Source: Robiginitomaculum sp.
GTDB lineage: Bacteria; Pseudomonadota; Alphaproteobacteria; Caulobacterales; Maricaulaceae
Reading direction: 5' to 3'
Assembly (NCBI GenBank): GCA_021647375.1
Contig: JAKIUV010000052.1
Location: 1-20,288 of the forward strand
DNA: 20,288 nucleotides
Shown here in pieces: positions 8,487-15,269 of this stretch. The notes below the pieces were generated by a model, which was not told the DNA's origin, made no database searches, and saw only the letters and a list, made by a program, of their open reading frames with translations. Position 1 is the stretch's first letter, and every line of letters begins with the position of its first letter. Position numbers and translations under genes: made by a program.

Positions 8487-9071
8487 CTATTCAGGTGGCG
8501 CGGTTTTCGCCCAACTGTCTAATTTCTCAAACGCCTCAAACCATTTGGCCAGTTTGGGCATATGGTCGCGCCACTGCATGTCGGCGGCGCGAAAATCCAC
8601 ATAGCCAAGGGCGCAAGCAATAGCAAGATTGCCAAATTCCCACGGCTCACCCAGCTCGTCTGTGATGGTTTCCAAATGTTGCAAAGCGCGAACAGTGGCG
8701 TTTTCCTGGCGCATAGCCCAGAAATCCCACCATTGTTCTTGAGGACGAATGCGCTCCATGCGAAAGGTCAGCACGGCATCAATCATGCCGTCACCCAGCG
8801 CATGCAATGTCTTCTGCCGCCAAGCCGCCTTGCCTTTTGGTAACCAAGGCTCATCAAGAGCATCCAGATATTCGCAAATCACCGGACTGTCATAAAGGGC
8901 ATTTTCGCCGTCTATTAGCGCCGGAACTTTCCCTAACGGATTGACATCGTGCAAGAGGCTCTCATCATCAAAGGGTACAGTTTCAACTTCTGCCACGTCC
9001 AATCCTTTTTCGCGGATTATGATACGGCATTTACGCGAATACGGAGATGTGGGGGAGATTATGAGTTTCAT
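8487..9071 (-). CDS. Glutathione S-transferase family protein
   Basis: This 194-residue protein has the N-terminal thioredoxin-like GST domain (residues 1 to about 75) and an alpha-helical C-terminal domain. The N-terminal MKLIISPTSPYSRKCRIIIR puts a Ser/Cys-containing motif where the catalytic residue of bacterial GSTs lies. NPLGKVPALI carries the conserved cis-Pro, and LYDSPVICEYLD contains the Asp/Ser pair that binds the gamma-glutamyl part of glutathione. It resembles the YibF-type group. The gene begins only 11 bases after the sufA stop, with AAGG about ten bases ahead of the ATG, so it is probably transcribed with the suf genes. A role in redox or electrophile defence alongside Fe-S assembly is an inference from this position. 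The substrate is unknown. Confidence 0.88.
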   Translation of the reverse strand: MKLIISPTSPYSRKCRIIIREKGLDVAEVETVPFDDESLLHDVNPLGKVPALIDGENALYDSPVICEYLDALDEPWLPKGKAAWRQKTLHALGDGMIDAVLTFRMERIRPQEQWWDFWAMRQENATVRALQHLETITDELGEPWEFGNLAIACALGYVDFRAADMQWRDHMPKLAKWFEAFEKLDSWAKTAPPE

Positions 9072-9082
9072 GTTATTATACC

Positions 9083-9445
9083 TTAAGCGTCCGCCACCTC
9101 AACAGGCACAATCGTTACGCTTTCTCCGCAGCCACACGCGTCGGTTTGGTTTGGGTTTTTGAACACGAATTTTGAGTGCAGGACTTCGGTCTCGTAATCT
9201 ACGACCGAGCCGAGCAGGAACAAAACTGCCTTGGCATCGACAACGATTTTAACGCCGTTGTCCTCGACCACCTCATCAAATTTTTCGATCTCGTCCACAT
9301 ATTCCATGAGATATTCCATGCCCGCACAACCGCCATTGGTGACGCCGACGCGCAGATAACCTTGATCCCTCTCAGAGAGTATTTCGCGCACCCGCGCAGC
9401 GGCTTCGTCAGTCAAAGTCACGAGTTTTGGTATTTGTCTAGTCAT
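9083..9445 (-). CDS. sufA: A-type Fe-S carrier SufA (IscA/HesB family)
   Basis: A-type carriers accept clusters from the SufBCD scaffold and pass them to target enzymes in the cytoplasm. The 120-residue length is usual, and the three cluster-binding cysteines are present: C40 in TNGGCAGMEY, and C104 and C106 in DACGCGESV near the C-terminus. The ATG at 9445 is preceded by GAGGA. The gene is in the suf operon order but separated from the SufT-like gene by 239 bases that hold two inverted hairpin repeats. The 60 bases just upstream are AT-rich with TATGAT/TAAAAT-like hexamers, so an extra promoter for sufA and the GST gene is possible. ErpA or IscA would look similar. The operon context favours SufA. 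Confidence 0.9.
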   Translation of the reverse strand: MTRQIPKLVTLTDEAAARVREILSERDQGYLRVGVTNGGCAGMEYLMEYVDEIEKFDEVVEDNGVKIVVDAKAVLFLLGSVVDYETEVLHSKFVFKNPNQTDACGCGESVTIVPVEVADA

Positions 9446-9515
9446 GTTTTCCTCACGAAGAATTTTTTAAAACAATTTTATCATAATCCAAAATATGAAT
9501 CACATTACATGTTCC

Positions 9516-9660
9516 CATCCCCTCACCGCGCTGTCGCGCACCTCTCCCTATGGGAGAGGTTAAGATTGGCGAACCCGCACTATACACATAAAGATTCGAT
9601 GATAGATAAGACACCGTCTCCTCTCCCATAGGGAGAGGAACAAGGTGAGTGGGTAGGATG
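9516..9660. repeat. Pair of inverted hairpin repeats (REP-like) between the SufT-like gene and sufA
   Basis: The left copy (9516 to 9559) and the reverse complement of the right copy (9620 to 9660) both start near CATCC, continue through CTCACC and end in the same CCTCTCCCTATGGGAGAGG block. Each copy ends in a perfect 8-base stem with a 3-base loop (9541 to 9559 and 9620 to 9638). The two copies face each other across 60 bases, so a much longer cruciform or RNA stem could form. The left copy also has an extra CGCG-containing stretch (9527 to 9540). The layout resembles the short palindromic intergenic repeats that occur in many copies in proteobacterial genomes. No open reading frame within it is credible. 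Confidence 0.8.
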
Positions 9661-9684
9661 TTAGTGGTTTGCAACATATTTACC

Positions 9685-10089
9685 TCAAAACATATTCAGT
9701 TCGAGCCGTGCTTCGTCGCTCATTAGGTCCGGGGTCCAGGGTGGATCGAACACCATGTCAACCTCGACCTTGCGCACACCGTCAATCATCATACAGGCGT
9801 CCCTAACCCAAATTGGCATTTCTCCGGCTACGGGACAACCCGGCGCGGTCAATGTCATATCAACTTTTAGTGTCCAATCGTCCTCAAGTTCGACCTTATA
9901 GATCAAACCAAGCTCATAAATGTCCACCGGGATTTCCGGATCGTAGACGGTTTTTATCTGGGAGATAACCTCCGCCGTCACCCGTTCTATGTCTTTATCG
10001 GTAGGTTTCTCGGTCGGCGCAGCAGGTGCGACGTCAATCACGTCGCGTCCGGTTTGGGTCTCTACTTCTGTTTTCATGTTTTCTGTCAT
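9685..10089 (-). CDS. sufT: SufT-like Fe-S assembly protein (DUF59/MIP18 family)
   Basis: DUF59 proteins of this branch take part in Fe-S cluster maturation. The 134-residue product begins with a polar, Pro/Ala-rich tail (1 to about 30), then the domain with VYDPEIPVDIYELGLIY, LTAPGCPVAG (conserved C85) and VDMVFDPPWTPDLMSDEARL at the C-terminus. I choose the ATG at 10089, which is preceded by AGG seven bases upstream and follows the sufS stop by 25 bases. A longer frame opens at 10191, but it lies inside sufS and its extra residues have no family match. The place between sufS and sufA is the usual one in alphaproteobacterial suf operons. The exact biochemical role is still uncertain for the family. 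Confidence 0.88.
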   Translation of the reverse strand: MTENMKTEVETQTGRDVIDVAPAAPTEKPTDKDIERVTAEVISQIKTVYDPEIPVDIYELGLIYKVELEDDWTLKVDMTLTAPGCPVAGEMPIWVRDACMMIDGVRKVEVDMVFDPPWTPDLMSDEARLELNMF

Positions 10090-10114
10090 GGTCTTACCTA
10101 TATAGTTCTTTATT

Positions 10115-11332
10115 TCAGGATAAAAAGGTGCGGGCTTTGTGGGCAGCCGCGATAAGGCGGTCAACTTCGTCTTCGGTGTTGTAAATGCCAAAGCTGGCGC
10201 GGGCGGTTGAATGGACGCCGAAGCTTTCCATCAAGGGTTGGGTGCAGTGCATACCGGCGCGAATTGCCACCCCGTATTTATCGAGAATTTGCGCGATGTC
10301 ATGAGCGTGGGCACCCTCCAAAGTAAAGGACAGCACCGCGCCCTTACCGGGCGCATCACCAATGAGCCGGAACGCATTCACTTCGCTTAGCCCTGCCAAA
10401 GCCCGGTCATAAAGCTTCATCTCGTGGGCTTCTATTTCGGCGCGGTCAAACCCAGACAGCCAATCTATGGCCGCGCCCAGCCCGATAGCTTCGATGATTG
10501 GCGGTGTACCCGCTTCGAATTTGTGGGGAATATCCGCATAGGTGATGCGGTCTTCGAACACATCGGCAATCATCTCGCCGCCGCCATTAAAAGGTTGTAA
10601 GCGTTCCAGCATTTCGCGCTTGCCGTATAGTGCGCCGATACCCGTCGGGCCATATAATTTATGCCCGGTCATGGCGTAAAAATCCGCATCAATATCCAAT
10701 ACGTCCACGGGGAAATGTACCGCCGCCTGAGTACCGTCGACCACGAAAATACAGCCGTGTTCATGGGCGATTTTGCCCATGTCTTTGACCGGGTTTATTG
10801 TGCCCGTCACATTGGACATGTGCACGACGGAGACGATTTTTGTCCGCTTAGTGAATAATTTTTCATAAGCGTCCAAGTCTAATGTCCCGTCCTCCAAAAC
10901 GGGCACCCATTTAATCACTGCTCCGAACCGTTCACGCAGAAAATGCCACGGTACGATATTGGAATGGTGTTCCATTGTGGTGATGATGATTTCATCGCCA
11001 GATTTAATCTTGCCCATCAAACCATAAGCCACCATGTTCAGGGCTTCGGTAGCACCTTTGGTAAAGATAATTTCATTGGCTTCTGCTGCACCTAAAAACG
11101 CAGCGACTTTCCCCCGTGCGCCCTCAAACGCTTCGGTGGTCTCGTTGGCCATGGTGTGTAGCCCCCGGTGGACATTGGCATAGGCATGTTCCATCTGGCC
11201 TTGCATAGCTTGCATGACGGCTTCGGGCTTTTGCGCACTGGCCGCATTGTCAAGATAGGCCAGATTATGACCGTTGATTTGGCGCGTCAATATGGGGAAT
11301 TTCGCCCGGATTTTTTCGACATCAAACCTCAT
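10115..11332 (-). CDS. sufS: Cysteine desulfurase SufS (group II)
   Basis: SufS takes sulfur from L-cysteine with pyridoxal phosphate and gives it as a persulfide to the SufBCD scaffold, usually through SufE or SufU. The 405-residue product shows the group II pattern: LDNAASAQKP at the N-terminus, TMEHHSNIVPW with the PLP-stacking His, FYAMTGHKLYGPTGIGALYG with the PLP lysine K225, and RAGMHCTQPLM with the persulfide cysteine C363. I choose the ATG at 11332 because it overlaps the sufD TGA as ATGA. A non-ATG start six codons upstream is possible but less likely. No sufE or sufU gene is visible nearby, so the sulfur-transfer partner must be encoded elsewhere. Confidence 0.95.
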   Translation of the reverse strand: MRFDVEKIRAKFPILTRQINGHNLAYLDNAASAQKPEAVMQAMQGQMEHAYANVHRGLHTMANETTEAFEGARGKVAAFLGAAEANEIIFTKGATEALNMVAYGLMGKIKSGDEIIITTMEHHSNIVPWHFLRERFGAVIKWVPVLEDGTLDLDAYEKLFTKRTKIVSVVHMSNVTGTINPVKDMGKIAHEHGCIFVVDGTQAAVHFPVDVLDIDADFYAMTGHKLYGPTGIGALYGKREMLERLQPFNGGGEMIADVFEDRITYADIPHKFEAGTPPIIEAIGLGAAIDWLSGFDRAEIEAHEMKLYDRALAGLSEVNAFRLIGDAPGKGAVLSFTLEGAHAHDIAQILDKYGVAIRAGMHCTQPLMESFGVHSTARASFGIYNTEDEVDRLIAAAHKARTFLS

Positions 11333-12372
11333 GAATTCAACTCCAGCCAATCTGTAATACGCGCCATGAAATCTGATTTATCCACCATATTTTCAAAGCT
11401 TTGCGCCACGAAAGCCTGGGTCAAAAGCGCCCGCGCTTGCTTGGCGGGCAGGCCCCGTTGGCGCATATAAAACAGCGCACTTTCGTCCAGCGCACCCACC
11501 GTATTACCGTGGGCGCAGGCCACATCATCGGCGTAAATTTCAAGCTCCGGCTTGGCGCGAACCTGGCAGGTATCCGACAGCATTATGGCGTCATGCCGCA
11601 TCTCCGCATCGGTGAATTGCGCCGGTCTCCGCACATGGAATTTACCCTGGAACACACCTCTGGCTTTGTCGGTGACAACGCCTTTGACGCTCTGGCGTAT
11701 ACGGGCATTTTCCCCGCCGAGATCAATATATGAAGTCATATCGCAATGGCGGTTTTCGCCTAAGAGATATGCCCCGTGAACATCCGCTTGCAGGTTCTCG
11801 CCCAGAGAAGCAATCCGGGTTTCAAAGCGCGTGAGACCAGCGCCAAAGCTGAGTGTGTGTTGGGTAATTTCCGCGTCCGCCCAAGCGTTAATCTGCGCCG
11901 TAGATATTCGGGTCACATCCGCGCTATCATTGTGGAATATTGTCCGGTTAAGTTTTGCACCCTGGGCAAGATCAAAGCGCATATCTATATTGACGAAGCT
12001 CGCCGCATTGCTTGCGTGGGTTTCCGTAACGCTAATTTCTGCGCCCTTACCGATTTTGAAAATAAGACGAGCATGGCCGGATTTCATATCAGACAGTAAG
12101 ACAGGCGCACCGGATTTAAACCCGGCGGGAACAGTGATGATAGTCGCGTTATGGGCGAATGTCGTGGCCAACTTCCCCATCACGTTTTCAGACGGCGCAA
12201 CCCCTTCTGTGGATATATCAATGCCGCTCGGGGCTGCGATCGTCGGATTACAAGCAGCACTCAGCCCTTGCGGTTCCGACATACTCGCCCCGCGCACATC
12301 CGTCCACTTCCAAGCCTCCATGCGGCGGTGGGGCAGTTTTTCTATGAGGGCATTATGCGGCATATTTGTCAT
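11329..12372 (-). CDS. sufD: Fe-S scaffold subunit SufD
   Basis: SufD pairs with SufB in the SufBC2D complex that builds Fe-S clusters in the cytoplasm. The 347-residue protein has a variable N-terminal part (EAWKWTDVRG is typical) and a C-terminal beta-helix core. Near the end, KPELEIYADDVACAHGNTVG contains H288, matching the histidine of E. coli SufD that faces the SufB cysteine at the cluster site. It continues with ALDESALFYMRQRG. The gene overlaps the sufC end by 20 bases and its own TGA overlaps the sufS ATG. An ATG three codons later (12363) is better spaced from the AAGG upstream, so the true N-terminus may be three residues shorter. Confidence 0.94.
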   Translation of the reverse strand: MTNMPHNALIEKLPHRRMEAWKWTDVRGASMSEPQGLSAACNPTIAAPSGIDISTEGVAPSENVMGKLATTFAHNATIITVPAGFKSGAPVLLSDMKSGHARLIFKIGKGAEISVTETHASNAASFVNIDMRFDLAQGAKLNRTIFHNDSADVTRISTAQINAWADAEITQHTLSFGAGLTRFETRIASLGENLQADVHGAYLLGENRHCDMTSYIDLGGENARIRQSVKGVVTDKARGVFQGKFHVRRPAQFTDAEMRHDAIMLSDTCQVRAKPELEIYADDVACAHGNTVGALDESALFYMRQRGLPAKQARALLTQAFVAQSFENMVDKSDFMARITDWLELNS

Positions 12373-13099
12373 AGCCTTCTTTTTCTAGGAGTTTGGCAAA
12401 GTCGGCATCGCCGCTGGCGACGATTTTTCCGTCTGCTAAAACATGCACACGGTCAGGCACGATATAATCGAGCAGGCGCTGATAATGGGTGATGACCAGC
12501 ATGCCCCTGTCCGGTGCGCGCAGAGCATTGACCCCGTCAGCCACAATGCGCAAAGCATCTACATCAAGCCCGCTATCGGTTTCGTCCATGATGATGAATT
12601 TTGGCTCCAACATCATCATCTGGAAAATTTCCATACGTTTTTTCTCACCGCCGGAAAACCCGACATTGAGAGAGCGTTTTAGCATGTCCGGTTTTATTTT
12701 CAAATCCGTAGCAATCTGCCGCGCTTTTTTGAGAAACTCTGGTGCCGCCATATTCTCTTCGCCCCGTGCCGTGCGTTGCGCATTAAGAGCCGTGCGCAAA
12801 AAATGCATGGTCGGCACGCCCGGAATTTCCAGCGGATATTGGAAAGACAAAAACATGCCCGCCGCCGCCCGTTCCTCTGGCTCCATAGCTAGCAAATCCT
12901 GACCCAGATAATCGACGCTACCGTCCGTAACATCATAACCGTCCTTGCCCGTCAAAACATAAGACAAGGTCGATTTCCCGGCCCCATTAGGCCCCATAAT
13001 CGCATGCACTTCCCCCGCCGGAACTTCGAGGCTAAGCCCGTTAAGAATAGTCTGTTGGCCGTCATTGACTGTGGCCGTCAGGTTTTTAATTTTTATCAT
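12353..13099 (-). CDS. sufC: Fe-S assembly ATPase SufC (ABC type)
   Basis: SufC is the ATPase of the SufBC2D scaffold. Its ATP-driven dimerisation opens the SufB-SufD interface. From the ATG at 13099 the protein has 248 residues, the family norm. Motifs are Walker A GPNGAGKST (36 to 44), the Q-loop in FLSFQYPLEIPG, the signature NVGFSGGEKKRMEI (149 to 155 for SGGEKKR), Walker B FIIMDETDSGLD with E173, and H205 in VITHYQR. I reject the longer frame from 13129: its ten extra residues (RKSKKEETK) have no family match, and the conserved domain starts at MIKIKNLTATV. The upstream ribosome-binding site is only a weak AGAAG. A 94-base gap with two small hairpins separates it from the RidA-type gene. 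Confidence 0.95.
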   Translation of the reverse strand: MIKIKNLTATVNDGQQTILNGLSLEVPAGEVHAIMGPNGAGKSTLSYVLTGKDGYDVTDGSVDYLGQDLLAMEPEERAAAGMFLSFQYPLEIPGVPTMHFLRTALNAQRTARGEENMAAPEFLKKARQIATDLKIKPDMLKRSLNVGFSGGEKKRMEIFQMMMLEPKFIIMDETDSGLDVDALRIVADGVNALRAPDRGMLVITHYQRLLDYIVPDRVHVLADGKIVASGDADFAKLLEKEGYDKYAA

Positions 13100-13193
13100 T
13101 TTTGTTTCTTCTTTTTTACTTTTACGCATCCCCTTAAAACGGGGAACCAGCGCATGAACAGCACAGATTTTTCTATATTTTCTGTGTCACCAA
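13100..13193. repeat. Two small hairpins in the gap before sufC
   Basis: The gap holds CACAGA/TCTGTG arms (13162 to 13186, loop of 13 AT-rich bases) and a CCCC/GGGG hairpin with loop TTAAAAC (near 13131 to 13145). The second ends next to the in-frame ATG at 13129. They may tune sufC expression or mark the boundary of the inserted RidA-type gene. Neither has the T-run of a terminator. Confidence 0.4.
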
Positions 13194-13595
13194 TTAACCT
13201 TTGTAAGCCGTAACTTCGATTTCGACTTTCATGTCTTTCTCTATCAAGTCCGCAATTACCATGGTCGCGGCTGGTTTAATCGCACCGAATGCCCGTTGCA
13301 ATTCCGGCTGGATTTGCTCGATATATTTGCGGTTTGTCACCGTGTATTGCACCCGCACCACATGGCCCATTTCAAAGCCTGCTGCACGTAAGGCCGCATC
13401 AATAGTCGTTATGGCATTGCGTGTTTGTTGCGCCGCTTCTTCGGGCATCACACCCAGCTCGTAATTGGTTCCGGTTGTGCCAGATACAAAGCACCAATCG
13501 CCCTGGGCTACGGCGCGGGAATAGGCGAATTTTTCTTCCCATTCAGAGCCGCTGGCAACCTGTTTACGGGTCGGTTTTTTTGTTTTCTTGGTCAT
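13194..13595 (-). CDS. RidA/YjgF-family protein lacking the active-site arginine
   Basis: This is a 133-residue single-domain protein of the YjgF/YER057c/UK114 family. RidA members remove reactive enamine/imine intermediates such as 2-aminoacrylate. Family marks are FAYSRAVAQGDWCFVSGTTG, the QTRNAITTIDAALRAAG helix and the C-terminal KVEIEVTAYKG. The conserved arginine of true RidA (R105 in E. coli, in PARSCVEV) is replaced here by Ala within IKPAATMVIADLI (about residues 109 to 110), while the late Glu of VEIE remains. So it belongs to a branch for which imine deaminase activity is not expected. The ATG at 13595 has AAGGA seven bases upstream (13603 to 13607). It lies 27 bases after sufB and before sufC, an unusual place in a suf operon. 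Confidence 0.88.
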   Translation of the reverse strand: MTKKTKKPTRKQVASGSEWEEKFAYSRAVAQGDWCFVSGTTGTNYELGVMPEEAAQQTRNAITTIDAALRAAGFEMGHVVRVQYTVTNRKYIEQIQPELQRAFGAIKPAATMVIADLIEKDMKVEIEVTAYKG

Positions 13596-13622
13596 TGTGT
13601 TTTCCTTTATTATTGCGCCGAA

Positions 13623-15125
13623 CTATCCGACACTTCCTTCAAGAGATATGGCCACAAGTTTTTGCGCTTCAACGGCAAATTCCATAGGCAGTTTTTGCAG
13701 AACATCGCGGCAAAAGCCGTTGACGAGGAGCGCCACAGCGTCTTCTTCACTTAGCCCCCGCTGGCGGCAATAAAATAATTGCTCATCAGAGAGTTTGGAC
13801 GTGGTGGCTTCGTGTTCAAATTGGGCGGACGGGGTATTGGTCTCAATATAAGGCACCGTATGGGCGCCGCATTGGTCGCCGATGAGCAAGCTATCGCACT
13901 GGGTGAAATTGCGTGCGCCTGTTGCTTTTTTGTGAGCAGATACGAGACCACGATAAGTTTGGTTGGACTTACCCGCGCTAATCCCCTTAGAGATAATTCG
14001 CGACTTGGTGTTTTTGCCCAGATGGATCATTTTGGTGCCTGTATCGGCTTGCTGGAAACCGTTGGTGATAGCGATAGAATAAAACTCGCCAGACGAGCCG
14101 TCCCCGCGCAGAACACATGACGGATATTTCCAGGTTATGGCCGAGCCGGTTTCGACTTGTGTCCAGCTAACTTTCGAATTTTTACCCCGGCAATCGGCGC
14201 GTTTCGTGACGAAATTATAGACCCCGCCTTTACCCTCTGCATCACCCGGCCACCAGTTTTGCACGGTGGAATATTTAATCTCAGCGTCTTCCAAAACGAT
14301 GAGTTCAACCACCGCTGCATGGAGTTGATTTTCATCGCGCATGGGGGCGGTGCAACCCTCAAGATATGAGACATAACTGCCTTTATCGGCAATGATGAGC
14401 GTGCGCTCAAACTGCCCCGTACCTTGGGCATTCATACGAAAATATGTGGATAGCTCCATGGGGCATCTGACCCCCGGCGGTATGTAAACAAATGAACCTT
14501 CGGAGAATACAGCGGTGTTCAGGGTGGCAAAATAATTATCTGTGGGCGGGACGACCGTGCCGAGATATTTCTTCACCAGTTCAGGATGCTTTTGCACAGC
14601 CTCACTGAGCGGGCAGAAAATCACACCAACCTTGGCCAGTTCTTCTTTGAACGTCGTGACCACGGATACGCTATCAAAAACGGCGTCCACGGCCACACGC
14701 GGCGCACCTTGCACACCCGCCAATACTTCTTGTTCCTTGAGCGGGATACCGAGCTTTTTATAAACCTCCAACAAATCCGGATCCACCTCGTCCAAAGATT
14801 TAGGCCCGTCTTTATCGGATTTTGGCGCGGCATAATAATAGGCGTCTTGATAATCAATTTTCGGATAATCGACCATGGCCCATGTGGGTTCCTCCATGGT
14901 CAACCAACGAGCATAGGCATCCAGTCGCCATTTCAGCATCCAGTCCGGTTCGTTTTTCTTCTCGGAGATAAACCGAACAATATCTTCGTTCAAGCCTTTG
15001 GGCGCAAACTCTTGTTCAATATCGCTCTCAAAACCGTATTTGTATTTATCGGCTTCGAGACCAGCAACGCCTTCGACGGTTTTGGCTTCAATAGCATCTT
15101 TAGCTATGTTTTTTACTTCGCCCAT
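13623..15125 (-). CDS. sufB: Fe-S scaffold subunit SufB
   Basis: SufB is the core scaffold on which SufBCD builds clusters from sulfide and iron. The protein has 500 residues from the ATG at 15125. Conserved stretches are KNEPDWMLKWRLDAY, KIDYQDAYYYAAP, PPGVRCPMELSTYFRMN and CDSLLIGDQCGAHTVPYIE, in which C419 corresponds to the E. coli cluster-site cysteine C405, then FEHEATTSKLSDEQLFYCRQRG. The start is set by AGAAGGAGC eight bases upstream. A longer in-frame reading from 15299 only passes through the end of the upstream desulfurase gene and the hairpin insert and is not credible. The ribosome-binding site and first six codons are duplicated 131 bases upstream (see the separate entry), which leaves a small reading frame ahead of sufB. 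Confidence 0.95.
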   Translation of the reverse strand: MGEVKNIAKDAIEAKTVEGVAGLEADKYKYGFESDIEQEFAPKGLNEDIVRFISEKKNEPDWMLKWRLDAYARWLTMEEPTWAMVDYPKIDYQDAYYYAAPKSDKDGPKSLDEVDPDLLEVYKKLGIPLKEQEVLAGVQGAPRVAVDAVFDSVSVVTTFKEELAKVGVIFCPLSEAVQKHPELVKKYLGTVVPPTDNYFATLNTAVFSEGSFVYIPPGVRCPMELSTYFRMNAQGTGQFERTLIIADKGSYVSYLEGCTAPMRDENQLHAAVVELIVLEDAEIKYSTVQNWWPGDAEGKGGVYNFVTKRADCRGKNSKVSWTQVETGSAITWKYPSCVLRGDGSSGEFYSIAITNGFQQADTGTKMIHLGKNTKSRIISKGISAGKSNQTYRGLVSAHKKATGARNFTQCDSLLIGDQCGAHTVPYIETNTPSAQFEHEATTSKLSDEQLFYCRQRGLSEEDAVALLVNGFCRDVLQKLPMEFAVEAQKLVAISLEGSVG

Positions 15126-15137
15126 TATGCGGCTCCT
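15107..15137 (-). repeat. Direct repeat copy 2: sufB ribosome-binding site and first codons
   Basis: This copy carries AGGAGCCGCATAATGGGC followed by GAAGTAAAAAACA, that is the working sufB ribosome-binding site, ATG and codons for MGEVKN. It matches the copy at 15238 to 15269 except for TAT versus TTAA just before the ATG. Confidence 0.9.
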
Positions 15138-15256
15138 TCTATTACGCTCACGGCACGTGCGTAAGAACGCACGCCTACGCGGGTGCGGCGCATATGCGCC
15201 GACGGGCGGTCGCCCTTGCCTCGCTTTGCTCGGTATTTGTTTTTTACTTCGCCCAT
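15125..15256 (-). CDS. Possible 43-residue leader reading frame ahead of sufB
   Basis: The frame starts at an ATG with the duplicated AGGAGC signal, reads MGEVKN as sufB does, then KYRAKRGKGDRPSAHMRRTR and a further 17 residues to EGAA, and stops at a TAA that overlaps the sufB ATG (TAATG). It is strongly basic (many Arg and Lys) because it is read through a hairpin-rich insert. It follows directly on the TAA of the desulfurase gene. It could be translated and couple the desulfurase gene to sufB, or simply be a by-product of the duplication. I know no homologous protein. No function is proposed. Confidence 0.35.
   Translation of the reverse strand: MGEVKNKYRAKRGKGDRPSAHMRRTRVGVRSYARAVSVIEGAA
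15138..15237. repeat. 100-base hairpin-rich insert between two copies of the sufB start region
   Basis: Three inverted repeats lie within 60 bases: CGTGCGT/ACGCACG with loop AAGA (15156 to 15173), the perfect 16-base palindrome CGGCGCATATGCGCCG (15186 to 15201), and GGGCG/CGCCC with loop GT (15204 to 15215). The density of palindromes is like that of small palindromic elements that insert into or next to genes in alphaproteobacteria (the Rickettsia palindromic elements are the known example), though I see no match to a named family. Confidence 0.65.
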
Positions 15257-15269
15257 TTAAGCGGCTCCT
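15238..15269 (-). repeat. Direct repeat copy 1: duplicated ribosome-binding site and start
   Basis: It carries AGGAGCCGCTTAAATGGGC and GAAGTAAAAAACA, nearly identical to the true sufB start at 15107 to 15137. The GCT TAA inside it is the end of the upstream desulfurase gene, so this copy probably marks the original junction between the two genes. Confidence 0.9.

Noticed and set aside
9176..9631. 151-codon plus-strand frame covering sufA and the repeats
   Set aside because: It is the complement of sufA plus repeat sequence, with no domain and no start signal.
9453..9677. 74-codon minus-strand frame between the SufT-like gene and sufA
   Set aside because: It is read through the two hairpin repeats, has no ribosome-binding site or family match, and runs almost to the sufA ribosome-binding site.
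10090..10191. 34-residue N-terminal extension of the SufT-like protein
   Set aside because: It lies within or just after sufS coding sequence, and a better-placed ATG with an AGG signal exists at 10089.
14586..15164. 192-codon plus-strand open frame opposite sufB
   Set aside because: It is antisense to a secure sufB gene, has no recognisable domain and reflects the codon bias of the gene beneath it.
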